A stretch of 64,000 nt of DNA from Chloroflexota bacterium. Its GTDB lineage: Bacteria; Chloroflexota; UBA6077; CF-72. The notes under the pieces were generated by a model. It was given only the letters and a program-made list of their open reading frames with translations, was not told the DNA's origin and did not search any database. The translations under genes were made by a program, and so were the position numbers. The stretch is taken from contig JACPOP010000016.1 in assembly GCA_016191465.1 (NCBI GenBank), positions 93,011 through 157,010 of the forward strand. The letters are read 5' to 3'. Below are positions 45,328 to 54,265 of the stretch, in pieces. Each line of letters starts with the position of its first letter. Positions within the stretch are counted from its first letter, which is position 1.

Positions 45328-46314
45328 ATGGGGGTTACGGTTCGTGCTGCACGAGGTGGGCGTGCCCGCCGTTGGGCCGAGGCCGTGCAGGGCTACGGCT
45401 TTCTCCTGCCGGCCCTGGCCATCGTGGTGACGTTCCAGGTGCTGCCGGTCCTGTACGCGGCCTTCGTCAGCCTGTACGACAGCCGCATCATCAGCAATCT
45501 CTGGAGCCCCGGGCCATTCGTCGGGTTCGACAACTACGCCGCGGTCCTGACGAACCCGGATTTCCTGCGCTCCCTCATCAACACCGTCTGGTACGTGGTG
45601 ATGACGGTGCCAGTGGCCATCTTCCTCTCACTGCTCATCGCCGCGCTGCTCAATCGCAAGATCGCCGGACGCGACCTGTATCGCACCGCCTACTTCGTGC
45701 CGTACGTCACGTCCACCGTCTCCGCGGCGCTGGTGTGGTACTGGGTGTTCCAACCGCGGGTGGGCGTAGGGAACTGGCTGTTCGGGGCGCTCGGACTGCC
45801 GTTTCAGCGCTGGGTTGAGGAGCCGCGCGGTGTCGGCACGCTCCTGGGCCTGTACTTCGGCGTGGCGATCCCGGACCTGCTGACGGGGCCGAGCCTGGCG
45901 CTCGTGTGCATCGCCATCATCCAGATCTGGCACGCCCTGGGGTTCGACACGGTCATTATGCTGGCCGGCCTGACGTCCATCCCTTCGGAGCAGTACGAGG
46001 CCGCACGTTTGGACGGCGCGGGGCCGTGGGCGCTGTTCCGCCAGGTGACTGTGCCGCTGCTGAGCCCAACGCTGTTCTTCCTGGTGATCACCTCGACAAT
46101 CCGAGCCTTCCAGGCATTTAACTGGTTCTACGTGATCTACAGCGGCCTGGTACCGCCAGACGTCAAGGTGGTCACGATCTACCTGTACGAAAGCGGCTTC
46201 AGGGCCTATCGGACCGGGTTTGCCTCGGCGGTCGGGTTCATCCTGTTCGCCATCGTGCTGACGCTCACGATCGTCCAGATGGCCGTGGCGCGCCGCCGGG
46301 TGCATTACGCGTGA
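45328..46314 (+). CDS. Sugar ABC transporter permease (MalF/UgpA type)
   Basis: 328 residues, six predicted transmembrane helices, with the EAA loop EAARLDGAGPWALFRQVTVP that docks the ATPase. It forms the inner-membrane channel with the next gene. Start ATG 45328. First gene of a permease-permease-binding protein operon. Substrate is likely a saccharide or polyol-type solute from family resemblance only. Confidence 0.93.
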   Translation: MGVTVRAARGGRARRWAEAVQGYGFLLPALAIVVTFQVLPVLYAAFVSLYDSRIISNLWSPGPFVGFDNYAAVLTNPDFLRSLINTVWYVVMTVPVAIFLSLLIAALLNRKIAGRDLYRTAYFVPYVTSTVSAALVWYWVFQPRVGVGNWLFGALGLPFQRWVEEPRGVGTLLGLYFGVAIPDLLTGPSLALVCIAIIQIWHALGFDTVIMLAGLTSIPSEQYEAARLDGAGPWALFRQVTVPLLSPTLFFLVITSTIRAFQAFNWFYVIYSGLVPPDVKVVTIYLYESGFRAYRTGFASAVGFILFAIVLTLTIVQMAVARRRVHYA

Positions 46315-46339
46315 TGGATGAGGGCCACGGGGTGACGGC

Positions 46340-47239
46340 GTGGCCGTCGTAGCAGTGGTACGCCGCCGCCGCCGGCTCCCGCGATGGTCCGACGTGGCAG
46401 CCCACGTGGTCCTGAGCATCGGAGCCTTTCTCGTCGCGTTCCCGTTCCTGTGGATGCTGCTCACGTCGTTGAAGACGCTGCCGGAATCGGCCGGCTTCCC
46501 GCCCACGCTGTTGCCCCGTGAGCCGCAATGGGGGAACTACCCCGCGGCCTGGGCGGCGGCCAATTTCGTGCTGGCGTTTCGCAACACGCTTATCACCGCG
46601 GTCGTGCAGACGACCGGCCTGGTGCTGTTCGCGTCGCTCGCCGGCTACGCCTTCGCGCGGATGCGGTTCCCCGGGCGCGACCTGGTCTTCCTGGTGTTCC
46701 TCAGCAGCCTGATGATCCCCGAGGAGGTCCGTCTGGTGCCGAGCTTCGTCATCGTGAAGTTCCTGCCGTGTCCGGTGCCGATCGACACCATCTGCAATCC
46801 CCGGGGCGGCTGGTTCGACACGTTCACGGTGATGACGGTGCCGTTCATGGCCGGCGCGTTCTCCGTGTTCTTGCTGCGCCAGTTCTTCCTGACGATCCCC
46901 AATGACCTGTGGGAAGCGTGCGAGCTCGACGGTGGCGGCCACTGGAGCTACCTGTGGCGGGTGGTCCTGCCGCTCTCGGGGCCGGCAGTGCTGACGGTGG
47001 CGCTGTTCGGGTTCCTGGGCTCGTGGAACGCCTTCCTGTGGCCGCTCATCATGACCAACAACCCGGAGATCCGACCGCTGCAAGTGGCGCTGAGCATCTT
47101 CCGGAGTCAGGAATACGGCACGAATTACCCGCTGCTGATGGCTGCTGCCACGTTCTCCATAGCGCCGGTGCTGGTGCTGTTCTTCTTCGTCCAGCGCCAA
47201 TTCATCGAAGGCATTGCCCGGAGTGGTATCCGCGGCTAA
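46340..47239 (+). CDS. Sugar ABC transporter permease (MalG/UgpE type)
   Basis: 299 residues with six transmembrane helices and the EAA loop EACELDGGGHWSYLWRVVLP. An extracellular loop contains two Cys (PCPVPIDTICNP) that could form a disulfide, an unusual insert for this family. GTG 46340, 25 bases after the first permease. Pairs with it as the heterodimeric channel. Confidence 0.93.
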   Translation: MAVVAVVRRRRRLPRWSDVAAHVVLSIGAFLVAFPFLWMLLTSLKTLPESAGFPPTLLPREPQWGNYPAAWAAANFVLAFRNTLITAVVQTTGLVLFASLAGYAFARMRFPGRDLVFLVFLSSLMIPEEVRLVPSFVIVKFLPCPVPIDTICNPRGGWFDTFTVMTVPFMAGAFSVFLLRQFFLTIPNDLWEACELDGGGHWSYLWRVVLPLSGPAVLTVALFGFLGSWNAFLWPLIMTNNPEIRPLQVALSIFRSQEYGTNYPLLMAAATFSIAPVLVLFFFVQRQFIEGIARSGIRG

Positions 47240-47376
47240 CGGCGTCGGTCTACCATGGGCCCAACCCGGCCACGGCCGCGTTCCGGCGCTCGAATTGGCG
47301 CGACTGTCGATCCCGTCGGGGAGCGCTGCGCGACCACGCTAAGACGGCCAGCACCACGTGCTGAGGAGGACCCCAG

Positions 47377-48828
47377 ATGAAGCATTACCCAAAGCTCTCC
47401 ACGACGACCGCGCTGCTGGCGCTTGGCCTGCTGGCCACCGCCTGCTCGCCGGCTCCCGCGGCGCCACCGGCGGCGACGAGCGCGGCGCAAACGAGCGCCA
47501 CCGTGGCGGCTGTCGCTCCAACCGCGGCGGCTGCCGCTGCGCCAGCCGCGACCGCGGTTGCGCAGGCCGCCCCAACGCTTGCCGCCGCCGTTGCCGCCGC
47601 GGCGCCCACCGTCGCGGCCGCACTCGGCGCTCCCGAGCCGCCCGTCACGCTGACGTTCTGGCACGGCATGCAGGGCGCGCAAGAGGCAACCATCAAGGCG
47701 CTCGTCGAGGACTACAAGAAGGTCAAGCCGAACGTCACGATCAACCTCGACTTCACCTCCTACTCGCAGAACGCGCTCCAGCAGAAGGTCATGGGCGCCA
47801 TCGCTGCCAACAGCACGCCCGACCTGGTGCAGGGCTTCCCGAACGACACGTCGGCCTGGTTCGACGCCGGTGCGGTGGTGCCGCTCGACGACTACCTCAA
47901 GGGCTCGAACGGCCTCACCCAGGCCGACCTGGAGGACATCTACCCGTCCTTGCTGAAGGAGGGTGTGTTCCCGCAGTACCAGAACAAGCAGCTTGGCTTC
48001 CCGTTCAACAAGAGCCTTGACGGCGTGATGGTCTACAACGCGCCCATGCTCAAGGCCGCCGGGTTCGATCGGTTCCCGGCCACCTGGGCGGAGGTGGAGA
48101 CGATGTGCCAGAAGATCGTCAAGCCGGACGTGCAGTGTTACGTGATCCAGCCCAGCCAGTCGCGCTCGTACATCCAGGTCTTCGCCCACGGCGGCGAGGT
48201 CATGGGCGGCGACACGAAGACTCTCTCGCCCCAGTTCGGGCCGGGCATGGAGAAGTGGTACGACCGCGAGAAGAGCCTGATCGAAAAGAAGCTGGCGATC
48301 GTGGTCCGCGATTTCTCCTGGCAGAACGAGTTTGCCGCCGGCAAGGTGGCCTTCTCCGCGACGACCAGCGCGGGGGACACCTTCATCGAAGGCCTCGTCA
48401 AGGGAGCATTCGAGTACGGCTTTGCACCGATGCCGGGCGAGAGCGCCGCCGGCGGCATGTCCATCTCTGGCACGAACCTGGTGGTGTTCAAATCGACCGC
48501 GGCCAAGCAGCAGGCAGCCTGGGATTTCATCAAGTGGGTAACCCAGAAGGACCAGTCCGTCCGCTGGGCCACCGCCACCGGATACCTGCCCGTCCGCAAG
48601 TCCGCCGCGGCGGACCCGGCCTACAGGGACTTCCTCGCGAAGAAACCGCGCTTCAACGCGGTGCTGGAGGGCCTGGCCACGGCGAAAAGCGAGCCGTCGA
48701 TCGCGGCGTGGTCCGAGGTTCGCACCGCCATGGGCGACGTGGAGAACAAGGTGACGAGCCTGACCGCGTCACCTAAGGCAGGCGCGGAGGAGCTGGTCAC
48801 CAAGGCCACGGCGGCGCTCAAACGGTAA
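47377..48828 (+). CDS. Extracellular sugar-binding lipoprotein (family 1)
   Basis: 483 residues. Lipobox LLATACSP with Cys23, then a very long Ala/Pro/Thr low-complexity linker to about residue 88, then a family 1 binding protein (VTLTFWHGMQGAQEATIKAL; AGGMSISGTNLVVFKSTAAK). GAGGAGG precedes ATG 47377. It captures the solute for the two permeases just upstream. No ATPase gene is in the operon; a shared MsmK/MalK-like ATPase is the usual explanation. Confidence 0.94.
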   Translation: MKHYPKLSTTTALLALGLLATACSPAPAAPPAATSAAQTSATVAAVAPTAAAAAAPAATAVAQAAPTLAAAVAAAAPTVAAALGAPEPPVTLTFWHGMQGAQEATIKALVEDYKKVKPNVTINLDFTSYSQNALQQKVMGAIAANSTPDLVQGFPNDTSAWFDAGAVVPLDDYLKGSNGLTQADLEDIYPSLLKEGVFPQYQNKQLGFPFNKSLDGVMVYNAPMLKAAGFDRFPATWAEVETMCQKIVKPDVQCYVIQPSQSRSYIQVFAHGGEVMGGDTKTLSPQFGPGMEKWYDREKSLIEKKLAIVVRDFSWQNEFAAGKVAFSATTSAGDTFIEGLVKGAFEYGFAPMPGESAAGGMSISGTNLVVFKSTAAKQQAAWDFIKWVTQKDQSVRWATATGYLPVRKSAAADPAYRDFLAKKPRFNAVLEGLATAKSEPSIAAWSEVRTAMGDVENKVTSLTASPKAGAEELVTKATAALKR

Positions 48829-48923
48829 CACACAACCGCTGAACGGACCTGCGTCCTCGGCCAGCGCGTGCCCTTCCGCAGGCGGGACGGGGCCGGGTAC
48901 TCCGCAACGCGAGCGTCGCCGCG

Positions 48924-48954
48924 TTGTCATGCTGCGCGAAGCGAAGCATCCGTC
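48924..48954. repeat. Dispersed GTCATCC-type repeat, copy 3 (diverged)
   Basis: TTGTCATGCTGCGCGAAGCG ... CATCCGTCG has the layout of the GTCATCCTGAGC...GGATCCGT element, with G and C changes that keep its internal near-symmetry. It lies in the 212-base gap after the sugar-binding protein gene. Confidence 0.65.
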
Positions 48955-49040
48955 GCATTCCATCTCCGCCGTGGACCAGGAGGGAGTACGGGCACTTGCG
49001 GGTGGGTCATGGCCGTCCGCCAGTGCCCTTCCCAGGAGCC

Positions 49041-49910
49041 CTACCGTACGCGGAGGGCGCGGTCCGGGTAGTTGGTGATGACGCCGTCAACACCCGCGGC
49101 GGCAGCGCGGCGCAGGTCAGCCTCCTCGTTGACGGTCCACACGTTCACGCGCTGGCCGCGAGCATGGGCCGCGGCGACGTGCTCTGGCGTAGCCATCCGG
49201 TACGTGGGGTTAAGGGCATTCGGACGCACGAGCGGCTCGGCCCAACGGCCGCCCGTGCGCAGCGGTTGATCGTTCGAGTACAGGAGGGCTATCGGCAGGC
49301 GCGGGTCGAGCCGCCGCAAGTGCCACAGCGAGATCGGATTGAAGGACGACAGCAGCACCTGCCGATTCAGACCAGACCGGGCGATGGCTTCCACGACTGC
49401 CGAGACGAGTCGGCGCTCCCCCAGCGGCTGGTCAGTCTTGATCTCCACGTTCACAATGGCCCGCGTGCCACGGACAAGATCGAACACCTCGGTGAGGGTG
49501 GGGATGCGGCAATCCGAATGCGAAGCCGGCGCACCATCTCCGCCTCGGAACCAGCTGCTGGCATCAAGTGCCTTCAACTGAGCCAGGGTGTGTGCGCCAA
49601 CGAGCCCGTGGCCGTTGGTGGTTCTGTCAAGCGTTGCGTCGTGGATGGCCACCACCTGCCCGTCGGCGCTGAGCTGCGCGTCCAGCTCGATCCCGTCCGC
49701 CCCCTGGTCCAGGGCCGTCTGGAAAGCCAGAAGGGTGTTCTCCGGGGCAACCCCACTGGCGCCGCGGTGCCCAAAGATCAGCGGCAGCCGACGCCCGCCG
49801 TACATCTCGTCGAGCGATTCGGGTCGCCAGCCAGTCAGTGCCCGGCGCGCCGCCACAGCGCCGATGCCGGCCGCTCCGCCCGCGAGGAGACCGCGCGTGA
49901 ACGAGGGCAT
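49041..49910 (-). CDS. Glycerophosphodiester phosphodiesterase
   Basis: 289 residues. The GDPD TIM barrel is clear: FGHRGASGVAPENTLLAF, GADGIELDAQLSADGQVVAI, HDATLDRTTNG, VNVEIKTDQP and VNVWTVNEEADLRRAAAAGV. It releases glycerol 3-phosphate from deacylated phospholipids. The N-terminal MPSFTRGLLAGGAAGIGAVA is a hydrophobic anchor or uncleaved signal, so action outside or at the membrane is likely. ATG 49910 chosen at that anchor. Confidence 0.93.
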   Translation of the reverse strand: MPSFTRGLLAGGAAGIGAVAARRALTGWRPESLDEMYGGRRLPLIFGHRGASGVAPENTLLAFQTALDQGADGIELDAQLSADGQVVAIHDATLDRTTNGHGLVGAHTLAQLKALDASSWFRGGDGAPASHSDCRIPTLTEVFDLVRGTRAIVNVEIKTDQPLGERRLVSAVVEAIARSGLNRQVLLSSFNPISLWHLRRLDPRLPIALLYSNDQPLRTGGRWAEPLVRPNALNPTYRMATPEHVAAAHARGQRVNVWTVNEEADLRRAAAAGVDGVITNYPDRALRVR

Positions 49911-49971
49911 TGAGGACCAGGGTACGGCACGGGGAACGGCCACCGGCGTGGGGGGCACCTGTGCCGGGAGG

Positions 49972-52545
49972 CTATGGCGCAGGCGTGAGGCTTGGTCCGC
50001 CGGCCGTGGCCGCGGCGCCCCCACCTGCGATCGGCGGCGCCGCCCTCTCGGGAAGCCGGTCCCGTCCGCACACGGGACAGCGGCGGGAGCTTCGGCAGAT
50101 GCGGCAATCCCCGGTGAGGTCCCGCCGACCGCAGTCCGGGCACCCGCCCGCGCCGCGGCACACTGGACAGGTGGTGCTCAGGCCACCGGCTCCCGCAGCC
50201 CGCGTGCCGGTGGCCTGAAGAAGCTCGGCGGGGGGTTCCGCTGGTGCGAGGGCCTGCCAGTCCCGGATCCAGGCCTGGACCTGCTCCCCTTCAGGCTCGT
50301 CGTCAGACCAGGCGCCGCGGTGCCGCGCAACCGCCTGTCGCGCTTCGGCCACCGCGTCCGCGGGTCGCCCTAGCGCCGCCAGCGCACGGGCGAGCGCGAC
50401 TCTGGTCCCGGGCCGGTCCTGTTTCGCCAGGGCTTGCCGCAGGACGGACTCTGCCTCAGCGAACGCGCCGGTCGCCAGGAGCACCTGGCCGAGCGTGTCG
50501 AGGGCGTTGGCGGCTGGCGCCTCGGCTACGGCCGCGCGGGCATACGGCAGCGCGGCTGCTGGAAGGTCCTGGTGGAGCAGGTTCCAGGCGATGCGATTGG
50601 CGACCTTCGGATCCAGTTGCGGGGGCTGCAGGAGGTCGCGGCCCTGGTCCTCCAGCCACCGTGCCGCCGTCGTCTCGTAGCCCTGCTGTACGAGCGCCTC
50701 AACGGTGGATTGGAGCACGGCTGGCCCGGCCTGGCGCAGGGTGTCCGAGAGCGCCCAGAGCCTGGCCTCGGCCGCCGAGTCGCCCTGGCGCACCAGGGCG
50801 TCGAAGATGTGCGCCGCTACTCGGCCTGCCTCGGGTTCGCCGCGCCGGGCCAGGGACCGCGCATAGCGCTCGACCCAGGCCCCGCCTGGGCCAACGCCAA
50901 GTGCTTGTGTTAGCAACCCAAGCGTGGTCGGCACCATCCAGAGCTGCCGATTCAGGACGTAGCGCGGCCAGCCCAGGAGGGAGAGGATGCCGTAGCGTAC
51001 CAGCGCCGACTGGTGGCGACGGTTGGCGTACGGGATGGCGAACAGCCCAGCCAGGTAGATCCAGAAGACGACGTTGGCAAGGTCGCCCAGGCTGGGCATC
51101 CAGGCAGGACGATCCGAAGGAAGCCATTCCACCCGTCCGCTGGCAATCGCGGTCAGCGAGAGGATCGCGATGCACGCCAGGTAGACGATCAGCACCCCAA
51201 GATTGGTCCGCCACCCCACGCCCGTGCGCAGGACGGCTGCCAGCGCTTGCAGCCCGCCAAAGACGACCAGCGCCGCCAGCATCAGGTCGAAACCCTGGGA
51301 GAGGAGTACGCCGCCCAGGCCGAGCGTCATCAGCAGCCCGAACCAGCCCGTCTTGAGGGCCACCCGGCCACCGTCCAGGGGGCTAAAGGGCGCCAGGTTC
51401 AGCAGGTTGATCAGGAGGGCGAAATCACCGGCGTGGGCGAGGGCTGCCTGGCCGGTCTGCTGCCCAATGATCTTCGCCGCGAGCGCGCCAGCCGCGCCGA
51501 CCAGTGGGCCGCCCAGGCTGATCCAAACGTCATCCCAGGCCGTGGAGCCGGGGGCGGTCTCCACGAACGCGCCGAAGCCAGGCAGGAAGAAGGGTGCCCG
51601 CTGCACCCGCACGCCGCGCCAGAAGGCGGCCGCCACGTGCCCCATCTCATGCACGTACAGCAACAGCACCACCAGGACGCCCACGAGTGGGTTCCACTCC
51701 AGGCTCCAGGCCGCCACGGCAACCAGCCCCGAGATGAGCGTGGCCCGCGAAAAGAGGGCCGCTCCCACGTCGCTCAGGCGCATCGCGGTGGCGCGCGGGG
51801 CCAGAGGGCTCGGACGGACGACCCGCGCCGCTCCGAGCGCCAGGCTGAGTCCACCCCAGGCAAGCGCCTCGAGTGCATTGGGCACGACGCCAAGCAAACC
51901 GCTGTCACCGGAAATCCCGAGGCCGATGGCAATCGACAGTACCGGCAGGACACCCAGGACGAGGGGGAGGCCTCGGCCCCAGACTGGCAGCACCCGCGCG
52001 CGGAGTGTGGCGATGCCGAACCCAAGCAGGCCGAGACGGCCGAGCAGTACGCCGAGCGCGATCACCAGTTGAAGCAAGGTGATACCTTCGGATGGATCCT
52101 GGGACGCGCGGGGGGATGCACGGGCTGTCCAGCTCGCGAGACCCCGACTCAGGAGATCAAGCCACAAGCCAAACGTGGCCAATTGGTAGCTCCACCGTTC
52201 GAGCGCACCAGACGTCCCGGCCACGCGGTGGGCCTGGTGAATGCCGCGCAGCACCAGCCAGAACAGGACCAGGACGAGCGGAATGACGGCACCAAAGTCG
52301 GCACGGCTTCGCCCGAGGAACGCCTGGTCGGGCAGGACCTGGCCGAGCACGACCAGCGCCGTCCACAACAGACTGCCGATAATGCCGGCGGTGACAGCGA
52401 CGCGAAATGTCGCGGCTATTCCGCTGTTGGCCGCTCGTCCGCGCTCAGGCTCCTGGAGCTCCGAGTCCCGGTCCTGCCCTGGGGCGGCGTCACTCCCGGC
52501 CGTGTCCAGGCGCCCCTGTGAGTCAGGCGCCACGTGAGTCTGCAT
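49972..52545 (-). CDS. Site-2 protease (M50) fused to TPR and zinc-ribbon domains
   Basis: 857 residues. Several N-terminal membrane helices (about 43-290), then HEMGH (299-303) in a membrane segment and SPLDGG (Asp391), the two metal-binding motifs of M50 intramembrane proteases. More membrane helices follow to about 540, then a helical TPR-like part (about 560-770; ANALDTLGQVLLATGAFAEA) and a C-terminal cluster of CxxC knuckles (CPVCRGAGGCPDCGRRD, CRICRSSRRCPVCGRD). The N-terminus is polar. ATG 52545 is preferred over TTG 52599. Such a three-part fusion is unusual; the zinc and TPR parts suggest a cytosolic docking or sensing role. Substrate unknown. Confidence 0.88.
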   Translation of the reverse strand: MQTHVAPDSQGRLDTAGSDAAPGQDRDSELQEPERGRAANSGIAATFRVAVTAGIIGSLLWTALVVLGQVLPDQAFLGRSRADFGAVIPLVLVLFWLVLRGIHQAHRVAGTSGALERWSYQLATFGLWLDLLSRGLASWTARASPRASQDPSEGITLLQLVIALGVLLGRLGLLGFGIATLRARVLPVWGRGLPLVLGVLPVLSIAIGLGISGDSGLLGVVPNALEALAWGGLSLALGAARVVRPSPLAPRATAMRLSDVGAALFSRATLISGLVAVAAWSLEWNPLVGVLVVLLLYVHEMGHVAAAFWRGVRVQRAPFFLPGFGAFVETAPGSTAWDDVWISLGGPLVGAAGALAAKIIGQQTGQAALAHAGDFALLINLLNLAPFSPLDGGRVALKTGWFGLLMTLGLGGVLLSQGFDLMLAALVVFGGLQALAAVLRTGVGWRTNLGVLIVYLACIAILSLTAIASGRVEWLPSDRPAWMPSLGDLANVVFWIYLAGLFAIPYANRRHQSALVRYGILSLLGWPRYVLNRQLWMVPTTLGLLTQALGVGPGGAWVERYARSLARRGEPEAGRVAAHIFDALVRQGDSAAEARLWALSDTLRQAGPAVLQSTVEALVQQGYETTAARWLEDQGRDLLQPPQLDPKVANRIAWNLLHQDLPAAALPYARAAVAEAPAANALDTLGQVLLATGAFAEAESVLRQALAKQDRPGTRVALARALAALGRPADAVAEARQAVARHRGAWSDDEPEGEQVQAWIRDWQALAPAEPPAELLQATGTRAAGAGGLSTTCPVCRGAGGCPDCGRRDLTGDCRICRSSRRCPVCGRDRLPERAAPPIAGGGAAATAGGPSLTPAP

Positions 52546-52641
52546 GTCCGTTGGTTGCCCCCGCGGCGGGTTATGCGAGTCTGACCCGACTCCGCGCAAC
52601 CGTACTTTTTCCCTACAGGATCTCGGGGCGAGCGCCCAGCT

Positions 52642-54255
52642 TCAGTCCAGGCGCGTGATGCGGCCTTCGCTCCGCAGCGTGAACGGCTTCGGGAGCGACT
52701 CGACGTACGCGACCAGCGCATCGACGTCCACGCCCGCGGACTGGCGGTCGCGGCCTACCGCAAGGGCATCGAACCCATCACCGCCGGGGGCGATGAAGGA
52801 GTTCGTGGCCACCGTGTAGCGGCCATTCCGCTGCACAACGGCGCCACTCTCCAGCGTCAGCAACACGATCCGATCACCCATCGGACGGCGGCCATCCCAG
52901 ACGACGCGCAGCCCGGAGACCTGGAGGGGCCGATACCGCTCACCCCCGCCCGCTTCCACCGACCACTGCTGGTTGAACGTGGCATACAGTTGTTCGCCGG
53001 TCAGCGTGAGCGATTCCACACCGTTGGCGAACGGCGTTACGGCGTACAGCGCGCCCCACGTCAGGTCGCCAGAGCGCAGGTCGGTGCGCAACCCGCCGGG
53101 ATTCGTCATCCCGATCTGTGCACCCGTCGCCCAGCGGTAAGAATCGGCCACCAGGTTGCCCAGCGCCGTCTCCCCGCCGCGAGTCTGGTTGCGGGTGAGA
53201 TTGCCCGTGGACGTGCCGACCACGCGATTGATCCGCGGCCCCACCTGGCGCGCGGCCTCGTCGACGATAGCCTGCACCTCAGGATCGGGCTCCACCTGGT
53301 CCTGGTAGGTGGTCACCACCTGTGCCCGGGCATCGACCACGTCGCCGGTTGCCGGGTCAAGCAACAGATCGGCGTCCACGAACGCGGTGCCGTAGGAAAA
53401 ACCCTGCGTCACCAGGATGCCGTTCCGCCGCGTGGCATACCCCTGGTGGGTGTGGCTGCTGACGACGAGGTCCACCTCCGGGTCCAGCCGATCCACGAAA
53501 TCCGCCACCGGGCCGGTCAACTGGCGCGTGGCGCGGTCCACCGACCCGCCCTGGTGTACTAGCACCACCATGGCCCGAACACCCTGCGCCTTGAGCGCGG
53601 CGACAGTGGCATTCACGCGCTGCGCCGCGTCCCCGAACTGAAGCCCCCTGACCGCGCCCGCGACGGTGATTCGCGGCACGTCGTCATTGGTCGCGCCGAT
53701 AAACGCGACGGGCACGCCCTGGATGTCCCGCAGCACGTATGGGGAGAACAGCGTCTGGCCAGTCGTCTCGACCAGCACGTTCGTTGAGATCGTGGTGTAC
53801 CGAGCCCCCTCGAAACAGCCGGTCTCCGGCTGGCAGCCGCCGTTGGCAAGGCGAAACAGCTCCTCGGTGCCGCGATCGAACTCATGATTGCCCGCTGCGT
53901 TGATGGAGAGCCCGATGGCGTTCAGCACCCGCACCGTGGGCTCGTCGCGCAGCAAGCCAGAGATCGGCGGGCTGGCACCCACCATGTCGCCGGCGCCCAC
54001 GATGACGGCGTTCTGCGCCCCGGCCGCGCGCTGCTTCATGTAGGCGGCGAGGTAGGCCGCCCCGCCCACCGCTCGACCACCCACCTGCCGGCCGCTGTCG
54101 AGGCCCCCGTGCAGGTCATTCAACGCGAGGATCTTGAGCGGAATCAATCCCGCTGGCGGCTCCTGCGCTTGCAGCGCCACGGGGGCGCCCGGGGCAAGCC
54201 AGAGTGCGAGCGCGACCAGCAGGGCTCGGGCACCTTGCGGCATGACGCCGGCCAT
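52642..54255 (-). CDS. Secreted 5'-nucleotidase / bifunctional metallophosphatase
   Basis: 537 residues. Signal peptide (ARALLVALALWLAPGAPVAL), then a calcineurin-like phosphoesterase domain with LNDLHGG, AGDMVGASP, GNHEFDRG and SSHTHQG metal motifs, then a 5'-nucleotidase C-terminal domain (NQTRGGETALGNLVADSYRW; NPGGLRTDL). Hydrolyses nucleotides or related phosphate esters outside the cell, for phosphate or nucleoside scavenging. ATG 54255, with ATG 54243 as alternative. 10 bases after the membrane glycosyltransferase gene. Confidence 0.95.
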   Translation of the reverse strand: MAGVMPQGARALLVALALWLAPGAPVALQAQEPPAGLIPLKILALNDLHGGLDSGRQVGGRAVGGAAYLAAYMKQRAAGAQNAVIVGAGDMVGASPPISGLLRDEPTVRVLNAIGLSINAAGNHEFDRGTEELFRLANGGCQPETGCFEGARYTTISTNVLVETTGQTLFSPYVLRDIQGVPVAFIGATNDDVPRITVAGAVRGLQFGDAAQRVNATVAALKAQGVRAMVVLVHQGGSVDRATRQLTGPVADFVDRLDPEVDLVVSSHTHQGYATRRNGILVTQGFSYGTAFVDADLLLDPATGDVVDARAQVVTTYQDQVEPDPEVQAIVDEAARQVGPRINRVVGTSTGNLTRNQTRGGETALGNLVADSYRWATGAQIGMTNPGGLRTDLRSGDLTWGALYAVTPFANGVESLTLTGEQLYATFNQQWSVEAGGGERYRPLQVSGLRVVWDGRRPMGDRIVLLTLESGAVVQRNGRYTVATNSFIAPGGDGFDALAVGRDRQSAGVDVDALVAYVESLPKPFTLRSEGRITRLD

Positions 54256-54265
54256 CGTACTCGCC

